From contig JAKASI010000001.1 of the NCBI GenBank assembly GCA_021828185.1, forward strand, positions 496,001-560,000: a stretch of 64,000 bases of DNA, read 5' to 3'. The position numbers were made by a program, and so were the translations under genes. Positions 8,102 to 15,108 of the stretch are shown here, piece after piece. Below the pieces are notes generated by a model. It was not told the DNA's origin and did no database searches. It worked only from the letters and a program-made list of their open reading frames with translations. The stretch comes from an archaeon (lineage in GTDB: Archaea > Thermoproteota > Nitrososphaeria > Nitrososphaerales > UBA183). Each line of letters starts with the position of its first letter. Within the stretch, counting starts at the first letter, position 1.

Positions 8102-9129
8102 TCGGACTGAGCGTCACTTCATGGCTCAAGGACAGGCTGGGTCTTGGGTTCTTCCTGGACCATCTCATCCCTGCCCACGCCAACGGCTGGACCTATGTAA
8201 TAGGCGGATCGGTCGTTGTCCTCGGAATCCTCCAGGGGATCACGGGGGTGCTGCTCCAGCAGTTCTACCACCCAATGCCCGACCAGAGCGCGGCCTTCGC
8301 CTCTGTACAATACATCACCAGCGTCCCCCTCTGGAACTATGTCAGAAACCTGCACTACTGGGGCGCGCAACTGATCTTCGTGCTCGTGATACTTCACATG
8401 ATTCGGGTCTACGTTTCGGCGGCCTACAAGAAGCCCCGAGAGCTCCTCTGGGTTTCCGGCGTTGCCCTCATCGCACTGGCGTGGCTCTTGCTGTTCACAG
8501 GAACGGTTCTGAGGTGGGACCAGGAGGCAGTCGAGGCCCTGGGGCACAACCTTGAGCTCTCTTCCTTCGCAGGCCCGCTCGCCTACTGGTTCAGCCCTTC
8601 ATTCGCCCCTGGCGTTCCGATACTCATCAGGATCAACAGCGCACACGTAACAATCCTGCCGGTCCTCGCTCTGGCATTCGTCGGTCTCCACGTCTACCTG
8701 ATCAGGACACAGGGCATTTCCACCCCCGTGAAGAAGGATGCCGTTCAGGAGAGAGAAGTGCCCTTCTCGTCCCATGTGGTCAAGATGCTGTTGTACGGGT
8801 CGATAGCGATTGCGCTCGTCGCCGTTCTCTCATTAGCCATCCAGGCACCGCTGTCGGCGATCGGGAATACCGCAATCGAAGTGTCAAAGCCGGACTGGTA
8901 CATGCTGTGGGTATACTCCATCGAAAACTATCTCAGCCTCGCGGCGGTCCCGTACATACTCACACCGACTCTAATTCTGATGCTCGCGGCCCCCCTTTTG
9001 GACAGAGGGCCAGAGACCGACCCAAGCAAGCGCAAGCTGATGATGGCCCTGCTGCTGATCGCCATAGCTCTGTTCGCCGTATTGACTGTGAGTGCTGCCC
9101 TAACCCCGCCCAAATCCCACCTCGGATAA
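8098..9129 (+). CDS. Cytochrome b (b/b6-type, quinol oxidation)
   Basis: A 343-aa membrane protein with eight or so helices. The haem ligands are visible: His86 and His100 (NLHYWGAQ and ILHMIRVY), and His183 and His198 (NSAHVTIL and LHVYLIR). The spacings of 14 and 15 are those of cytochrome b6. A PDWYMLWVY motif replaces the usual PEWY of the quinol-oxidation site. It starts with ATGA overlap to the exported protein. No Rieske iron-sulfur gene is present in the window, so the complex must take that subunit from elsewhere or be unusual. The blue copper protein at 9972 could accept its electrons. Confidence 0.9.
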   Translation: MIGLSVTSWLKDRLGLGFFLDHLIPAHANGWTYVIGGSVVVLGILQGITGVLLQQFYHPMPDQSAAFASVQYITSVPLWNYVRNLHYWGAQLIFVLVILHMIRVYVSAAYKKPRELLWVSGVALIALAWLLLFTGTVLRWDQEAVEALGHNLELSSFAGPLAYWFSPSFAPGVPILIRINSAHVTILPVLALAFVGLHVYLIRTQGISTPVKKDAVQEREVPFSSHVVKMLLYGSIAIALVAVLSLAIQAPLSAIGNTAIEVSKPDWYMLWVYSIENYLSLAAVPYILTPTLILMLAAPLLDRGPETDPSKRKLMMALLLIAIALFAVLTVSAALTPPKSHLG

Positions 9130-9273
9130 GACAAGGTTTCGAGTTCTGGAGCTCTGGACTGGAACAGTAAACCTGGGATTCGGTGCTTCCGGCTGGCCGC
9201 ATTGACCGCTTTCGTTTTGGCAAGGACAACCGCCCACTCCCTTGATGTTTGGAAAGAAGCAGGGTGAAGTACA

Positions 9274-9921
9274 TTGAGGCTGCGGGGTCAAACCATGAGT
9301 CAAGCGGGCCGAGGAGACGAGCAGTTCACGACCTGGTGGTCGCGCAACGCGCACTGGCTAGGTGTGTCACTCAGAGTTGGCTTTGGGACTGCCTGGCTCA
9401 TTGACGGAGTGATGAAATTCGTTTGGCTTGCTCCCTCCGACGTAATCAACCTTGTCCAATCCTCGGGCCAGGGCCAGCCCTCCTGGCTCATTCCTTGGTA
9501 CAACTTCTGGACGAACCTCGTATCCTCCAACCCGGCATTTGCGCTGTACGGCATCGGTCTCTGGGAGCTTGTCCTGGGGTTCGCGCTGGTATTCGGACTC
9601 ATGCGCAAGCTGGCCTATCTTTCCGGCATCCTACTCAGTCTCCTGATCTATTCCATAGACGAGGGGTTTGGCGGGCCGTACGGGCCTGGCTCAACCGACA
9701 TCGGCGCCGCGATCATCTACCTCTTCGTGTTCTTCGCGCTGATTGCGCTGGAGTCTGCGACAGCGTCGAACTCGTTGACCCTTGACTCGATAATTGAGCG
9801 GGCGACCTCCAAATGGGCTAGTGTCGCCGAATTTACCAGTCCTGCGATGAGAGCGCACTTCGAAGCCCAGCGAAAGGCAATAGGGCAGCGGCACGGGCAA
9901 TCTACGGACTCCAGTCCCTAA
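9274..9921 (+). CDS. DoxD/DoxX-family membrane protein
   Basis: The 215-aa protein has four membrane helices (RVGFGTAWLIDGVMKF, ALYGIGLWELVLGFALVFG, YLSGILLSLLIYS, IGAAIIYLFVFFALIAL). This pattern is typical of the DoxD/DoxX family, whose archaeal members form the membrane subunit of thiosulfate:quinone oxidoreductase. A polar C-terminal tail of about 50 residues faces the cytoplasm. TTG 9274 is preferred because AGGGTGA lies 6 nt upstream; ATG 9295 is possible. No DoxA partner is visible, so the substrate remains open. Confidence 0.75.
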   Translation: MRLRGQTMSQAGRGDEQFTTWWSRNAHWLGVSLRVGFGTAWLIDGVMKFVWLAPSDVINLVQSSGQGQPSWLIPWYNFWTNLVSSNPAFALYGIGLWELVLGFALVFGLMRKLAYLSGILLSLLIYSIDEGFGGPYGPGSTDIGAAIIYLFVFFALIALESATASNSLTLDSIIERATSKWASVAEFTSPAMRAHFEAQRKAIGQRHGQSTDSSP

Positions 9922-9971
9922 GGCATTAGGGGGATTGAATAAGGCCGCGAGGACTTGCATGTGACAGAGAC

Positions 9972-10598
9972 ATGCTGACGAACAGAAAGTCATTGCTGAT
10001 TGCTGTGGTCGCTGTCGCCGCAGCAGGGGCTCTGCTGGTTTCCATCGCCCTCGTTTCGTACGCCCATGGCTCCTGGCCTGCGGCCGCAGAGCAGGGGCCA
10101 TACAGCGGCGGAAACTCTGGCATGTGGGGTATGATGGGTGGCCGGGGTTACCTCAGCGGGGCCCAGCTCGATTCAATCGTGGTCAGCCAACCGGTTTCGG
10201 CCGCCAACGGCACCTTGACCTTCAGCGGACACTCCATCAGGATTCTCGTGCTTATGGGGCCCATGGCGGAGGGGCAGAGCATGTATTCATTCGTGATTGA
10301 CAACCTCACGAACCCCACACTTGTGATCCCTCGAGGAAGCGTCGTGACCATGATCGTGGTGAACGTCGACACCGACGCTTACCACGGGATGACGCTCACC
10401 ACTGTCCCGCCACCATACTCCTACAACTTCATGCCCATGATGATGAGCTCGTTCGCTTCAAGCGGGGTCCTTCCACCATCATCGTCGGGGTTCGCCTCGC
10501 AACAGTTCTCATTCACGGTCACTGGTGACATGTATTACGTCTGCCCGGTCGCTGGACATGCCCAGTCCGGGATGTACGGGCAGGTAAGAGCTGAATGA
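9972..10598 (+). CDS. Membrane-anchored blue copper protein (rusticyanin/sulfocyanin type)
   Basis: A 208-aa protein with an N-terminal signal anchor (about residues 7-30). The type-1 copper ligands are His138 (DAYHGMTL), Cys191, His196 and Met201 (CPVAGHAQSGM). The Cys-X4-His-X4-Met spacing is that of rusticyanin. It would shuttle electrons outside the membrane, most likely between the cytochrome b complex upstream and a terminal oxidase. After the anchor lies a NSGMWGMMGGRGY segment that shares the GMMGG motif with two membrane proteins of this block. A TTGAATAAG box at 9936-9944 lies about 32 nt upstream. Confidence 0.88.
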   Translation: MLTNRKSLLIAVVAVAAAGALLVSIALVSYAHGSWPAAAEQGPYSGGNSGMWGMMGGRGYLSGAQLDSIVVSQPVSAANGTLTFSGHSIRILVLMGPMAEGQSMYSFVIDNLTNPTLVIPRGSVVTMIVVNVDTDAYHGMTLTTVPPPYSYNFMPMMMSSFASSGVLPPSSSGFASQQFSFTVTGDMYYVCPVAGHAQSGMYGQVRAE

Positions 10599-10714
10599 GA
10601 GTGCGGGGTCGTCCTTGCCTGATTCCAACAGCAGGGAAGCTCAAGGACTCTGTGGAGGGAATATCCGTCACAGCAACGACCTTTCAATTGGCCCATTTCG
10701 GCCCACGAAGCTTT

Positions 10715-10730
10715 GCTCCTGTAAAGGAGC
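10715..10730 (+). promoter_or_regulatory. Hairpin covering a ribosome-binding-site-like AGGAG
   Basis: GCTCCT (10715-10720) pairs with AGGAGC (10725-10730) across a GTAA loop. The AGGAG is 4 nt before an ATG (10734) that is in frame with the YHS gene. If that upstream start is used, the hairpin would hide its ribosome-binding site. Function is not shown. Confidence 0.25.
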
Positions 10731-10766
10731 ATCATGAAATACGTCTGCCGCTCGAGAGGGGATGAC

Positions 10767-10916
10767 ATGCAGAAAGACCCAGTATGCGGAATGACGGTCG
10801 ACGAAAAGAAGACAAGATTCACCTCAGACCATGAGGGAAGGATGTTCTACTTCTGCTCCGCCAACTGCAAGAGTACCTTCGACAAGGACCCACACAGATA
10901 CGGCCATCCGAAGTGA
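10767..10916 (+). CDS. YHS-domain protein (49 aa)
   Basis: A minimal YHS module: MQKDPVCGMTVDEKK, then MFYFCSANCKSTF. The ATG at 10767 is chosen because GAGAGGGG lies 5 nt upstream and the N terminus then matches the YHS protein at 3726. An in-frame ATG at 10734 would add 11 unconserved residues. It is followed after 3 nt by the GMMGG membrane protein, repeating the order membrane protein/YHS seen at 1764-2397. Inferred metal chaperone. Confidence 0.8.
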   Translation: MQKDPVCGMTVDEKKTRFTSDHEGRMFYFCSANCKSTFDKDPHRYGHPK

Positions 10917-10919
10917 AAA

Positions 10920-11390
10920 GTGGAACAGGTCATGACTCAAGAACTCGCAGCGGGGCCCGGGAGCGCGACGGCCCAGCCGACGAATGAGACACCGACGGCG
11001 CCATTCGTCCTGTCGCTCATCGCAGGCCTCCTGATTCTTTCCGGAGTAGGCATGATGATGACCTTCTCCTATGGGACACCGTACTACGGCATGATGGGTG
11101 GATACTATGGCATGATGAATGGGTACTACGGAATGATGCAAGGGTTCGGGTACGGCGGATGGTGGTTCTACGGTGCCGCGGGGATAGGCTTGATCGCAGG
11201 GATCGCAGTACTCGTCGGGGCCATAATGATCTACGCACGGCCCAGTAAAGCGCCTACCTGGGGACTGCTTGTGCTCATTTTCTCAATCCTCAGCTTCTTC
11301 GGGATGGGGGGCTTCTTCATCGGAGCGATTCTCGGTGTCGTCGGGGGGGTCCTGGCCATGGTCTGGAAGCCCGGAGCGACTCCCAGATGA
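10920..11390 (+). CDS. Membrane protein with GMM repeats, paralogue of 1764-2165
   Basis: The 156-aa protein has four predicted helices. Between helices one and two lies a loop with three GMM units (YYGMMGGYYGMM and NGYYGMMQGFGYGG). The N-terminal 30 residues are polar. Its first helix (APFVLSLIAGLLILSGVG) and last two helices align by eye with the protein at 1764, so the pair arose by duplication. GTG 10920 is used; ATG 10932 after CAGGTC is an alternative. Tyr/Met-rich loops at the membrane could hold Cu(I); no characterised homologue is known to me. Confidence 0.7.
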   Translation: MEQVMTQELAAGPGSATAQPTNETPTAPFVLSLIAGLLILSGVGMMMTFSYGTPYYGMMGGYYGMMNGYYGMMQGFGYGGWWFYGAAGIGLIAGIAVLVGAIMIYARPSKAPTWGLLVLIFSILSFFGMGGFFIGAILGVVGGVLAMVWKPGATPR

Positions 11391-11426
11391 AATGCATGGG
11401 AGAGACGCGTTGCGAGGCGCTCCGGC

Positions 11427-12044
11427 ATGGCTAAGCATCGGAAATCGTTGAGAAAACAGGGCCATGGGACGAGGAACGCCATAATAGTGATTGCCCTCTT
11501 TGCCGCCGCGATAGGGTCCATTGCCTATCTGCTGGCGGTTGGGACCGGGGGGAGCTCCGTGATGCTGCGCGCTGGCCAGGAGGCACCTGAATTCGAGTTA
11601 GCGTCTGTCGTCAATGGCTCCACGTTCAACCTCGCCAACTATGCGAACAAATCCGACGTACTGCTCTTCTTCAACGAAGGCCTCTCCTGCAGCCCCTGCC
11701 TTCAGCAGATGGTGGACATCGACAAGGCCTACTCGACGTTCAGGCAGATGGGCCTCACGGTTGTCTCCATAACTACCGATTCTCCTTCGAGCCTGGGGAC
11801 ATGGGCACGCAACAACGGGATATCGAACATGATGATTCTGTCGGATTCGTCATTGAAGGTGGACACAACGTACACCACAATGGGGGCCGGGACCGGATCG
11901 ATGCACGAGGGCATGGCACCTGGGCACACCTTCATCCTTGTAGGCAAGGACGGGAAGATACTGTGGAGAGAGGACTATGGTACTTCCACCATGTACGTCC
12001 CGATGGACCAGCTGACCGCCGACGTGAAGTCGGCCCTCGGGTGA
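11427..12044 (+). CDS. Membrane-anchored thioredoxin-like protein (TlpA/AhpC-TSA type)
   Basis: A 205-aa protein with a basic N terminus, one signal-anchor helix (about residues 17-38) and an outer thioredoxin-fold domain beginning AGQEAPEFEL. The active site is CSPC (GLSCSPCLQQM). Later strands (VVSITTDSPSS and FILVGKDGKILW) match the TlpA/peroxiredoxin fold. It would reduce or oxidise thiols outside the membrane, for example to prepare cysteines of copper or haem proteins. It heads a three-gene redox set with the small thioredoxin and CcdA. Confidence 0.85.
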   Translation: MAKHRKSLRKQGHGTRNAIIVIALFAAAIGSIAYLLAVGTGGSSVMLRAGQEAPEFELASVVNGSTFNLANYANKSDVLLFFNEGLSCSPCLQQMVDIDKAYSTFRQMGLTVVSITTDSPSSLGTWARNNGISNMMILSDSSLKVDTTYTTMGAGTGSMHEGMAPGHTFILVGKDGKILWREDYGTSTMYVPMDQLTADVKSALG

Positions 12045-12051
12045 ACATCAT

Positions 12052-12324
12052 TTGGGCCAGCCCGTTGAAATCGCCATGATTTCGAAGGAGGGGTGCGTCC
12101 CCTGCCTGCGCGTGAAGCGCATCGTGGGAGAGCTGAAGGCTGAACTCCCGGAGATCAGCGTCCACGAGGTGGATTTCGGCTCTGAAGAGGGGATTGCCCT
12201 CTCAGTCAAGAACTCGATTCTGTACCCCCCTGCGGTATTCATCAACGGTTCCCTATTCGCGAAAGGAAAGATCATGGAGGAACCCCTGAAGGAAGCCGTA
12301 AGGAAGGCAGCGAGAGGTAGCTGA
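12052..12324 (+). CDS. Small thioredoxin/glutaredoxin-like protein
   Basis: A 90-aa cytoplasmic protein with CVPC near residue 15 (SKEGCVPCLRVKRIV), a YPPAVFING cis-proline strand and a C-terminal helix. This is the minimal thioredoxin fold. The TTG start lies 8 nt after GGTGA, and the next gene begins 1 nt after its stop. With an exported CSPC protein before it and CcdA after it, it most likely supplies electrons from the cytoplasm to CcdA. Confidence 0.82.
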   Translation: MGQPVEIAMISKEGCVPCLRVKRIVGELKAELPEISVHEVDFGSEEGIALSVKNSILYPPAVFINGSLFAKGKIMEEPLKEAVRKAARGS

Positions 12325-12325
12325 G

Positions 12326-13180
12326 ATGGCTGGCGAGGCCTTCCTAGTCGCTTCGGTGATTATCTCCTTCCTCGCCGGAATCGTGGCACTGGCGATGCCC
12401 TGCTGCTTCAGCGTCCTGCTGCCGTCCTATCTGGCCTCCGCCTTCAAGAAGCGGACGGCGATAATCACGATGACGTTTGTATTCGCCTTGGGCGTGGCCG
12501 CAATCCTTCTGCCGATTGCCCTGGGGGTCTTCGCGCTCTCAAGCTTCATCAGCCTGAACCACTCCCTCCTCTTCGTCATTGGGGGCTTCTTCATGCTCTT
12601 CCTGGGCGTGGCGTCCCTCTTAGGAATCCAGCTGATTCCGATGTTCACTCCCGACGTCAACCTTGAGAGAACCGGAGTACCGACAGTGTTCACCTTGGGG
12701 GTCTTTTCTGGAGTCGCGAGCTCATGCTGCGCCCCTGTCCTTGCCGGGATCCTCGTCCTAACGGCCCTCACGACTTCATTGCTCGGAGCGGCGCTCGTGG
12801 GTGCGGCCTACGTCTTCGGGATGGTCTTCCCCCTTTTCATTGCGGCCTCTCTCATGGACAGGAGCAGCGCCGTCCAGCGCTTCCTGCAGGGGAGGATGAT
12901 CAACACGGGGATGGGAACCATCCACTCTTCGAAGCTTCTTGCCGGCGCCATATTCCTGTCGATGGGGCTCGTGACCATCGTCCTGGGCCTCTTGAACAGG
13001 ATGCTGCCCACCCCCGGCTCAGACCTATTCAATATCTACGAGGTGGTGATTCAGAACTATGTTGAGAGCATCCTGTCTTCCCCCGTGGCTGGGGCTACGC
13101 TCCTAGGTGCAGTTCTGCTTGGAGCAGTGTACTATCTCAGGAGACGTTCAGTGAGGGCGCGCCCCGGTGCAACACTCTAG
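12326..13180 (+). CDS. ccdA: CcdA/DsbD-type thiol-electron transporter
   Basis: A 284-aa protein with seven or eight membrane helices. The family cysteines appear in AMPCCFSVLLPSYLASAF and in SSCCAPVLAGIL. CcdA passes reducing power from cytoplasmic thioredoxin across the membrane to outer thioredoxin-like proteins, usually for cytochrome c or copper-site maturation. ATG 12326 follows GAGGTAGCTGAG. Both motifs here have CC doublets where one Cys is normal. A C-terminal helix and basic tail follow a longer outer loop (about residues 225-245). Confidence 0.87.
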   Translation: MAGEAFLVASVIISFLAGIVALAMPCCFSVLLPSYLASAFKKRTAIITMTFVFALGVAAILLPIALGVFALSSFISLNHSLLFVIGGFFMLFLGVASLLGIQLIPMFTPDVNLERTGVPTVFTLGVFSGVASSCCAPVLAGILVLTALTTSLLGAALVGAAYVFGMVFPLFIAASLMDRSSAVQRFLQGRMINTGMGTIHSSKLLAGAIFLSMGLVTIVLGLLNRMLPTPGSDLFNIYEVVIQNYVESILSSPVAGATLLGAVLLGAVYYLRRRSVRARPGATL

Positions 13181-13235
13181 CCTCAGGCTCGCGTGCGACC
13201 CAATTCGGACACTCCGGACCATAGATGGATTATCC

Positions 13236-13523
13236 CTAGCCAAGCATCCTTTGCAGTTCCTCGCCAGAACCAGACGCCTCGACCCCGAGCGCCACAAGTT
13301 CGCCCTGAAGCCGCCTGATCATCCTCTGTTGAGCTAGGAGCAGGGCCATGAAGAAGGGGTCGGTGGTGAAGGTCCTCCCAGACTCTTCCACCGCTTCCCC
13401 GAAGTCGTCCCTGACCTCCTTGGTCATGGCGTCCCAGAGCTCTAGGTCGTCTTTCCGGAGGGCCCAGGCGAAGCCCTTCCAGGACTCGATTTCTTCTTCG
13501 AGCAGGCTCGCGACTTCAGTCAT
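13236..13523 (-). CDS. Hypothetical helical protein (95 aa)
   Basis: The product is acidic and almost entirely helical (VASLLEEEIESWKGFAWALR, then ALLLAQQRMIRRLQGELVAL), with a coiled-coil-like second half. No family is recognised. Its ATG overlaps the stop of the 37-aa gene upstream (ATGACTGA), making it the last gene of a three-gene operon read from a promoter at 13813-13818. The helical, charged make-up would suit a protein-protein adaptor. Confidence 0.7.
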   Translation of the reverse strand: MTEVASLLEEEIESWKGFAWALRKDDLELWDAMTKEVRDDFGEAVEESGRTFTTDPFFMALLLAQQRMIRRLQGELVALGVEASGSGEELQRMLG

Positions 13524-13629
13524 CGCAGTTCCTGCATGTCGGAGGGAGCCAGTGAGTGACGCCTATGCTGTCGTGGACAGGCTCCCAGTCCTCGAGGTTT
13601 CGTTCCTTCTCCGGTTCCTTCTTGCTCAT
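13516..13629 (-). CDS. Tiny CxxC protein (37 aa)
   Basis: ATG at 13629 to TGA at 13516-13518. The protein starts MSKKEPEKERNLEDWEP and ends THWLPPTCRNCDD. It overlaps the upstream gene by ATGA and the downstream gene by 8 nt, so all three are translationally coupled, which is strong evidence that so short a frame is real. The single CxxC with nearby His could hold zinc as a dimer. No family recognised. Confidence 0.6.
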   Translation of the reverse strand: MSKKEPEKERNLEDWEPVHDSIGVTHWLPPTCRNCDD

Positions 13630-13787
13630 GACCTCGGCGAGCTTTCTCGACGCATATTAGGCGAGCCGCCCAAACCCGCGATTGTCTGACGGAGAGGGGT
13701 GGCTGAATCTGAATCAGTTGAATCCTCGAGGCCGAGGAGCCACTTCGAGTAGGCGTGGACCCGCTCGATGAAATTGTCAGCCGCCAT
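13626..13787 (-). CDS. Small hypothetical protein (53 aa), first gene of a three-gene operon
   Basis: ATG 13787 lies 28 nt after an ATTAAG box, the local leaderless spacing. The product begins MAADNFIERVHAYSKWLLGL and has a Ser/Arg-rich tail. It ends in ATGA overlap with the 37-aa CxxC gene. A GTG at 13844 would extend the frame upstream of the promoter box and is rejected. No family recognised. Confidence 0.55.
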   Translation of the reverse strand: MAADNFIERVHAYSKWLLGLEDSTDSDSATPLRQTIAGLGGSPNMRRESSPRS

Positions 13788-13812
13788 GCAGACATTCGGA
13801 ATCTTGCGGGCT

Positions 13813-13818
13813 CTTAAT
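13813..13818 (-). promoter_or_regulatory. TATA-like box of the 53/37/95-aa operon
   Basis: ATTAAG on the - strand, about 28 nt before ATG 13787. Confidence 0.5.
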
Positions 13819-13959
13819 GCCGGGCCGACTTTTGACTCCACCAACAGAGGGGGTCGACGGCGAAAGTGTCAGCGAGCGTTGGGCCCCGCCATCTAGTTGA
13901 CCTAGAAATTTCACTCACGCCTCTCTCCCCTTTTCCACACGACAAGAAACGACTCCCGC

Positions 13960-13966
13960 CTAAATG
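13960..13966 (+). promoter_or_regulatory. TATA-like box of the 13990 gene
   Basis: CTAAATG centred 27 nt before ATG 13990; selects that start over TTG 13981. Confidence 0.5.
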
Positions 13967-13989
13967 CCCAGAGAAGCGGGTTGCCTAAC

Positions 13990-15099
13990 ATGTTTCTGGA
14001 AGACTTGGCGTTAAAAGCTGAAGCCCTCTGCTTTGCCATGGTCGCGGGAGAGGAGCCCATGGAGCTCTGCGAGGAATGCGGCTCCCCCCTCGTGGACGGT
14101 CGTTGCGGGGCTTGCGGTACGGGTTACAGCGATGGAGCCAGCCCTGTGGGGGCGGCCCCGCTGGACAGGCGCGAGCTTTCACGGGTGCTCGGGAGGAACG
14201 TGGGCGCCAGGGCTCACGGGTCCTACTCCCTTTCGATGCAGCAGGAAGAAGGGATGGCTCCCCTGCGGAGGGAGATCGAGCTCCTGGTCGAGAGGTTCGG
14301 GGCCCCTCCCGAGGCTAGGGCCGCAGTGAAGAGGAACGCCGAACGGCTCGCCCTGGGCATCGTTGGCGAATTGGGCCCGACCAAAGCCGCCATCGCGTGT
14401 GTCGCACAGGAGTTCCTCAGGCTTGGCAGGAGTATGCCAGATGTCAGCTCACACATAGCAGAAGTTCATCCTGGGATTGATAGTCTCAAGGACCTGGTCG
14501 TCGAAGTCTACCCTGAGCCCGGACGCGACGTCAGCGTGCTGGTCAACGGCAGGGGGAGACCGCACACCGCGCACAGCGCCGGGGTCTTTCAAAGGCTCAG
14601 GATTCCCATTTTCGTTTCAGACTCTGGAGCCCTCTTCGAGCTCAGGAACGCCCGCCTGACGAGGGATGGATACGACGCTCGGAGGGTCCAGCCCCAAGGC
14701 CCCACGGAATTCATTGTCAGAATAGACGACAGCAGCTTTGGACTCTTCAAGGTGCTGAAGGAGGCGCGCCTGGCCGGACTCCCGGGAAGCAGTGGGGATC
14801 TTTCTGTGTCGTTCAGGAAGTATTCGATCTCAAAGCTCCCGCTCACGGAGCTGCTCCTGAAGGAGTCGGGGCTGTTCAACGAGGTGAGCGCTGAGTATGC
14901 GAAAAGGTACGCATCTAAGGCCGGGGACGGGCAGGGACGTTCGCCAAGGAAACTCGCAGAAGAGGCTCTCCAGGAAGCATGCGAAGCAGTCGTCCCCGCC
15001 AGCTTGAGCGACCTGATCGTGTCGAAGTTCAGGCTGAAGCCTGCCGCTGTGAAGTTCCTCTTGGTAAGGGATGAACCGGCAAGCCATTGGCTAGGGTGA
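13990..15099 (+). CDS. Zinc-ribbon protein with TFIIB-like helical domain
   Basis: A 369-aa protein. Near residues 27-42 it has CEECGSPLVDGRCGACG, a zinc ribbon like that of TFB. Residues around 90-160 are helical (IELLVERFGAPPEARAAVKR, then TKAAIACVAQEFLRLGRSMP) and resemble one cyclin repeat of TFB. The second half is mixed alpha/beta with no recognised fold. It is followed closely by the ParB-like gene, so it may be a basal factor or replication-linked protein of the element. Only the zinc ribbon is firm. Confidence 0.6.
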   Translation: MFLEDLALKAEALCFAMVAGEEPMELCEECGSPLVDGRCGACGTGYSDGASPVGAAPLDRRELSRVLGRNVGARAHGSYSLSMQQEEGMAPLRREIELLVERFGAPPEARAAVKRNAERLALGIVGELGPTKAAIACVAQEFLRLGRSMPDVSSHIAEVHPGIDSLKDLVVEVYPEPGRDVSVLVNGRGRPHTAHSAGVFQRLRIPIFVSDSGALFELRNARLTRDGYDARRVQPQGPTEFIVRIDDSSFGLFKVLKEARLAGLPGSSGDLSVSFRKYSISKLPLTELLLKESGLFNEVSAEYAKRYASKAGDGQGRSPRKLAEEALQEACEAVVPASLSDLIVSKFRLKPAAVKFLLVRDEPASHWLG

Positions 15100-15108
15100 T
15101 GGCCAAGA

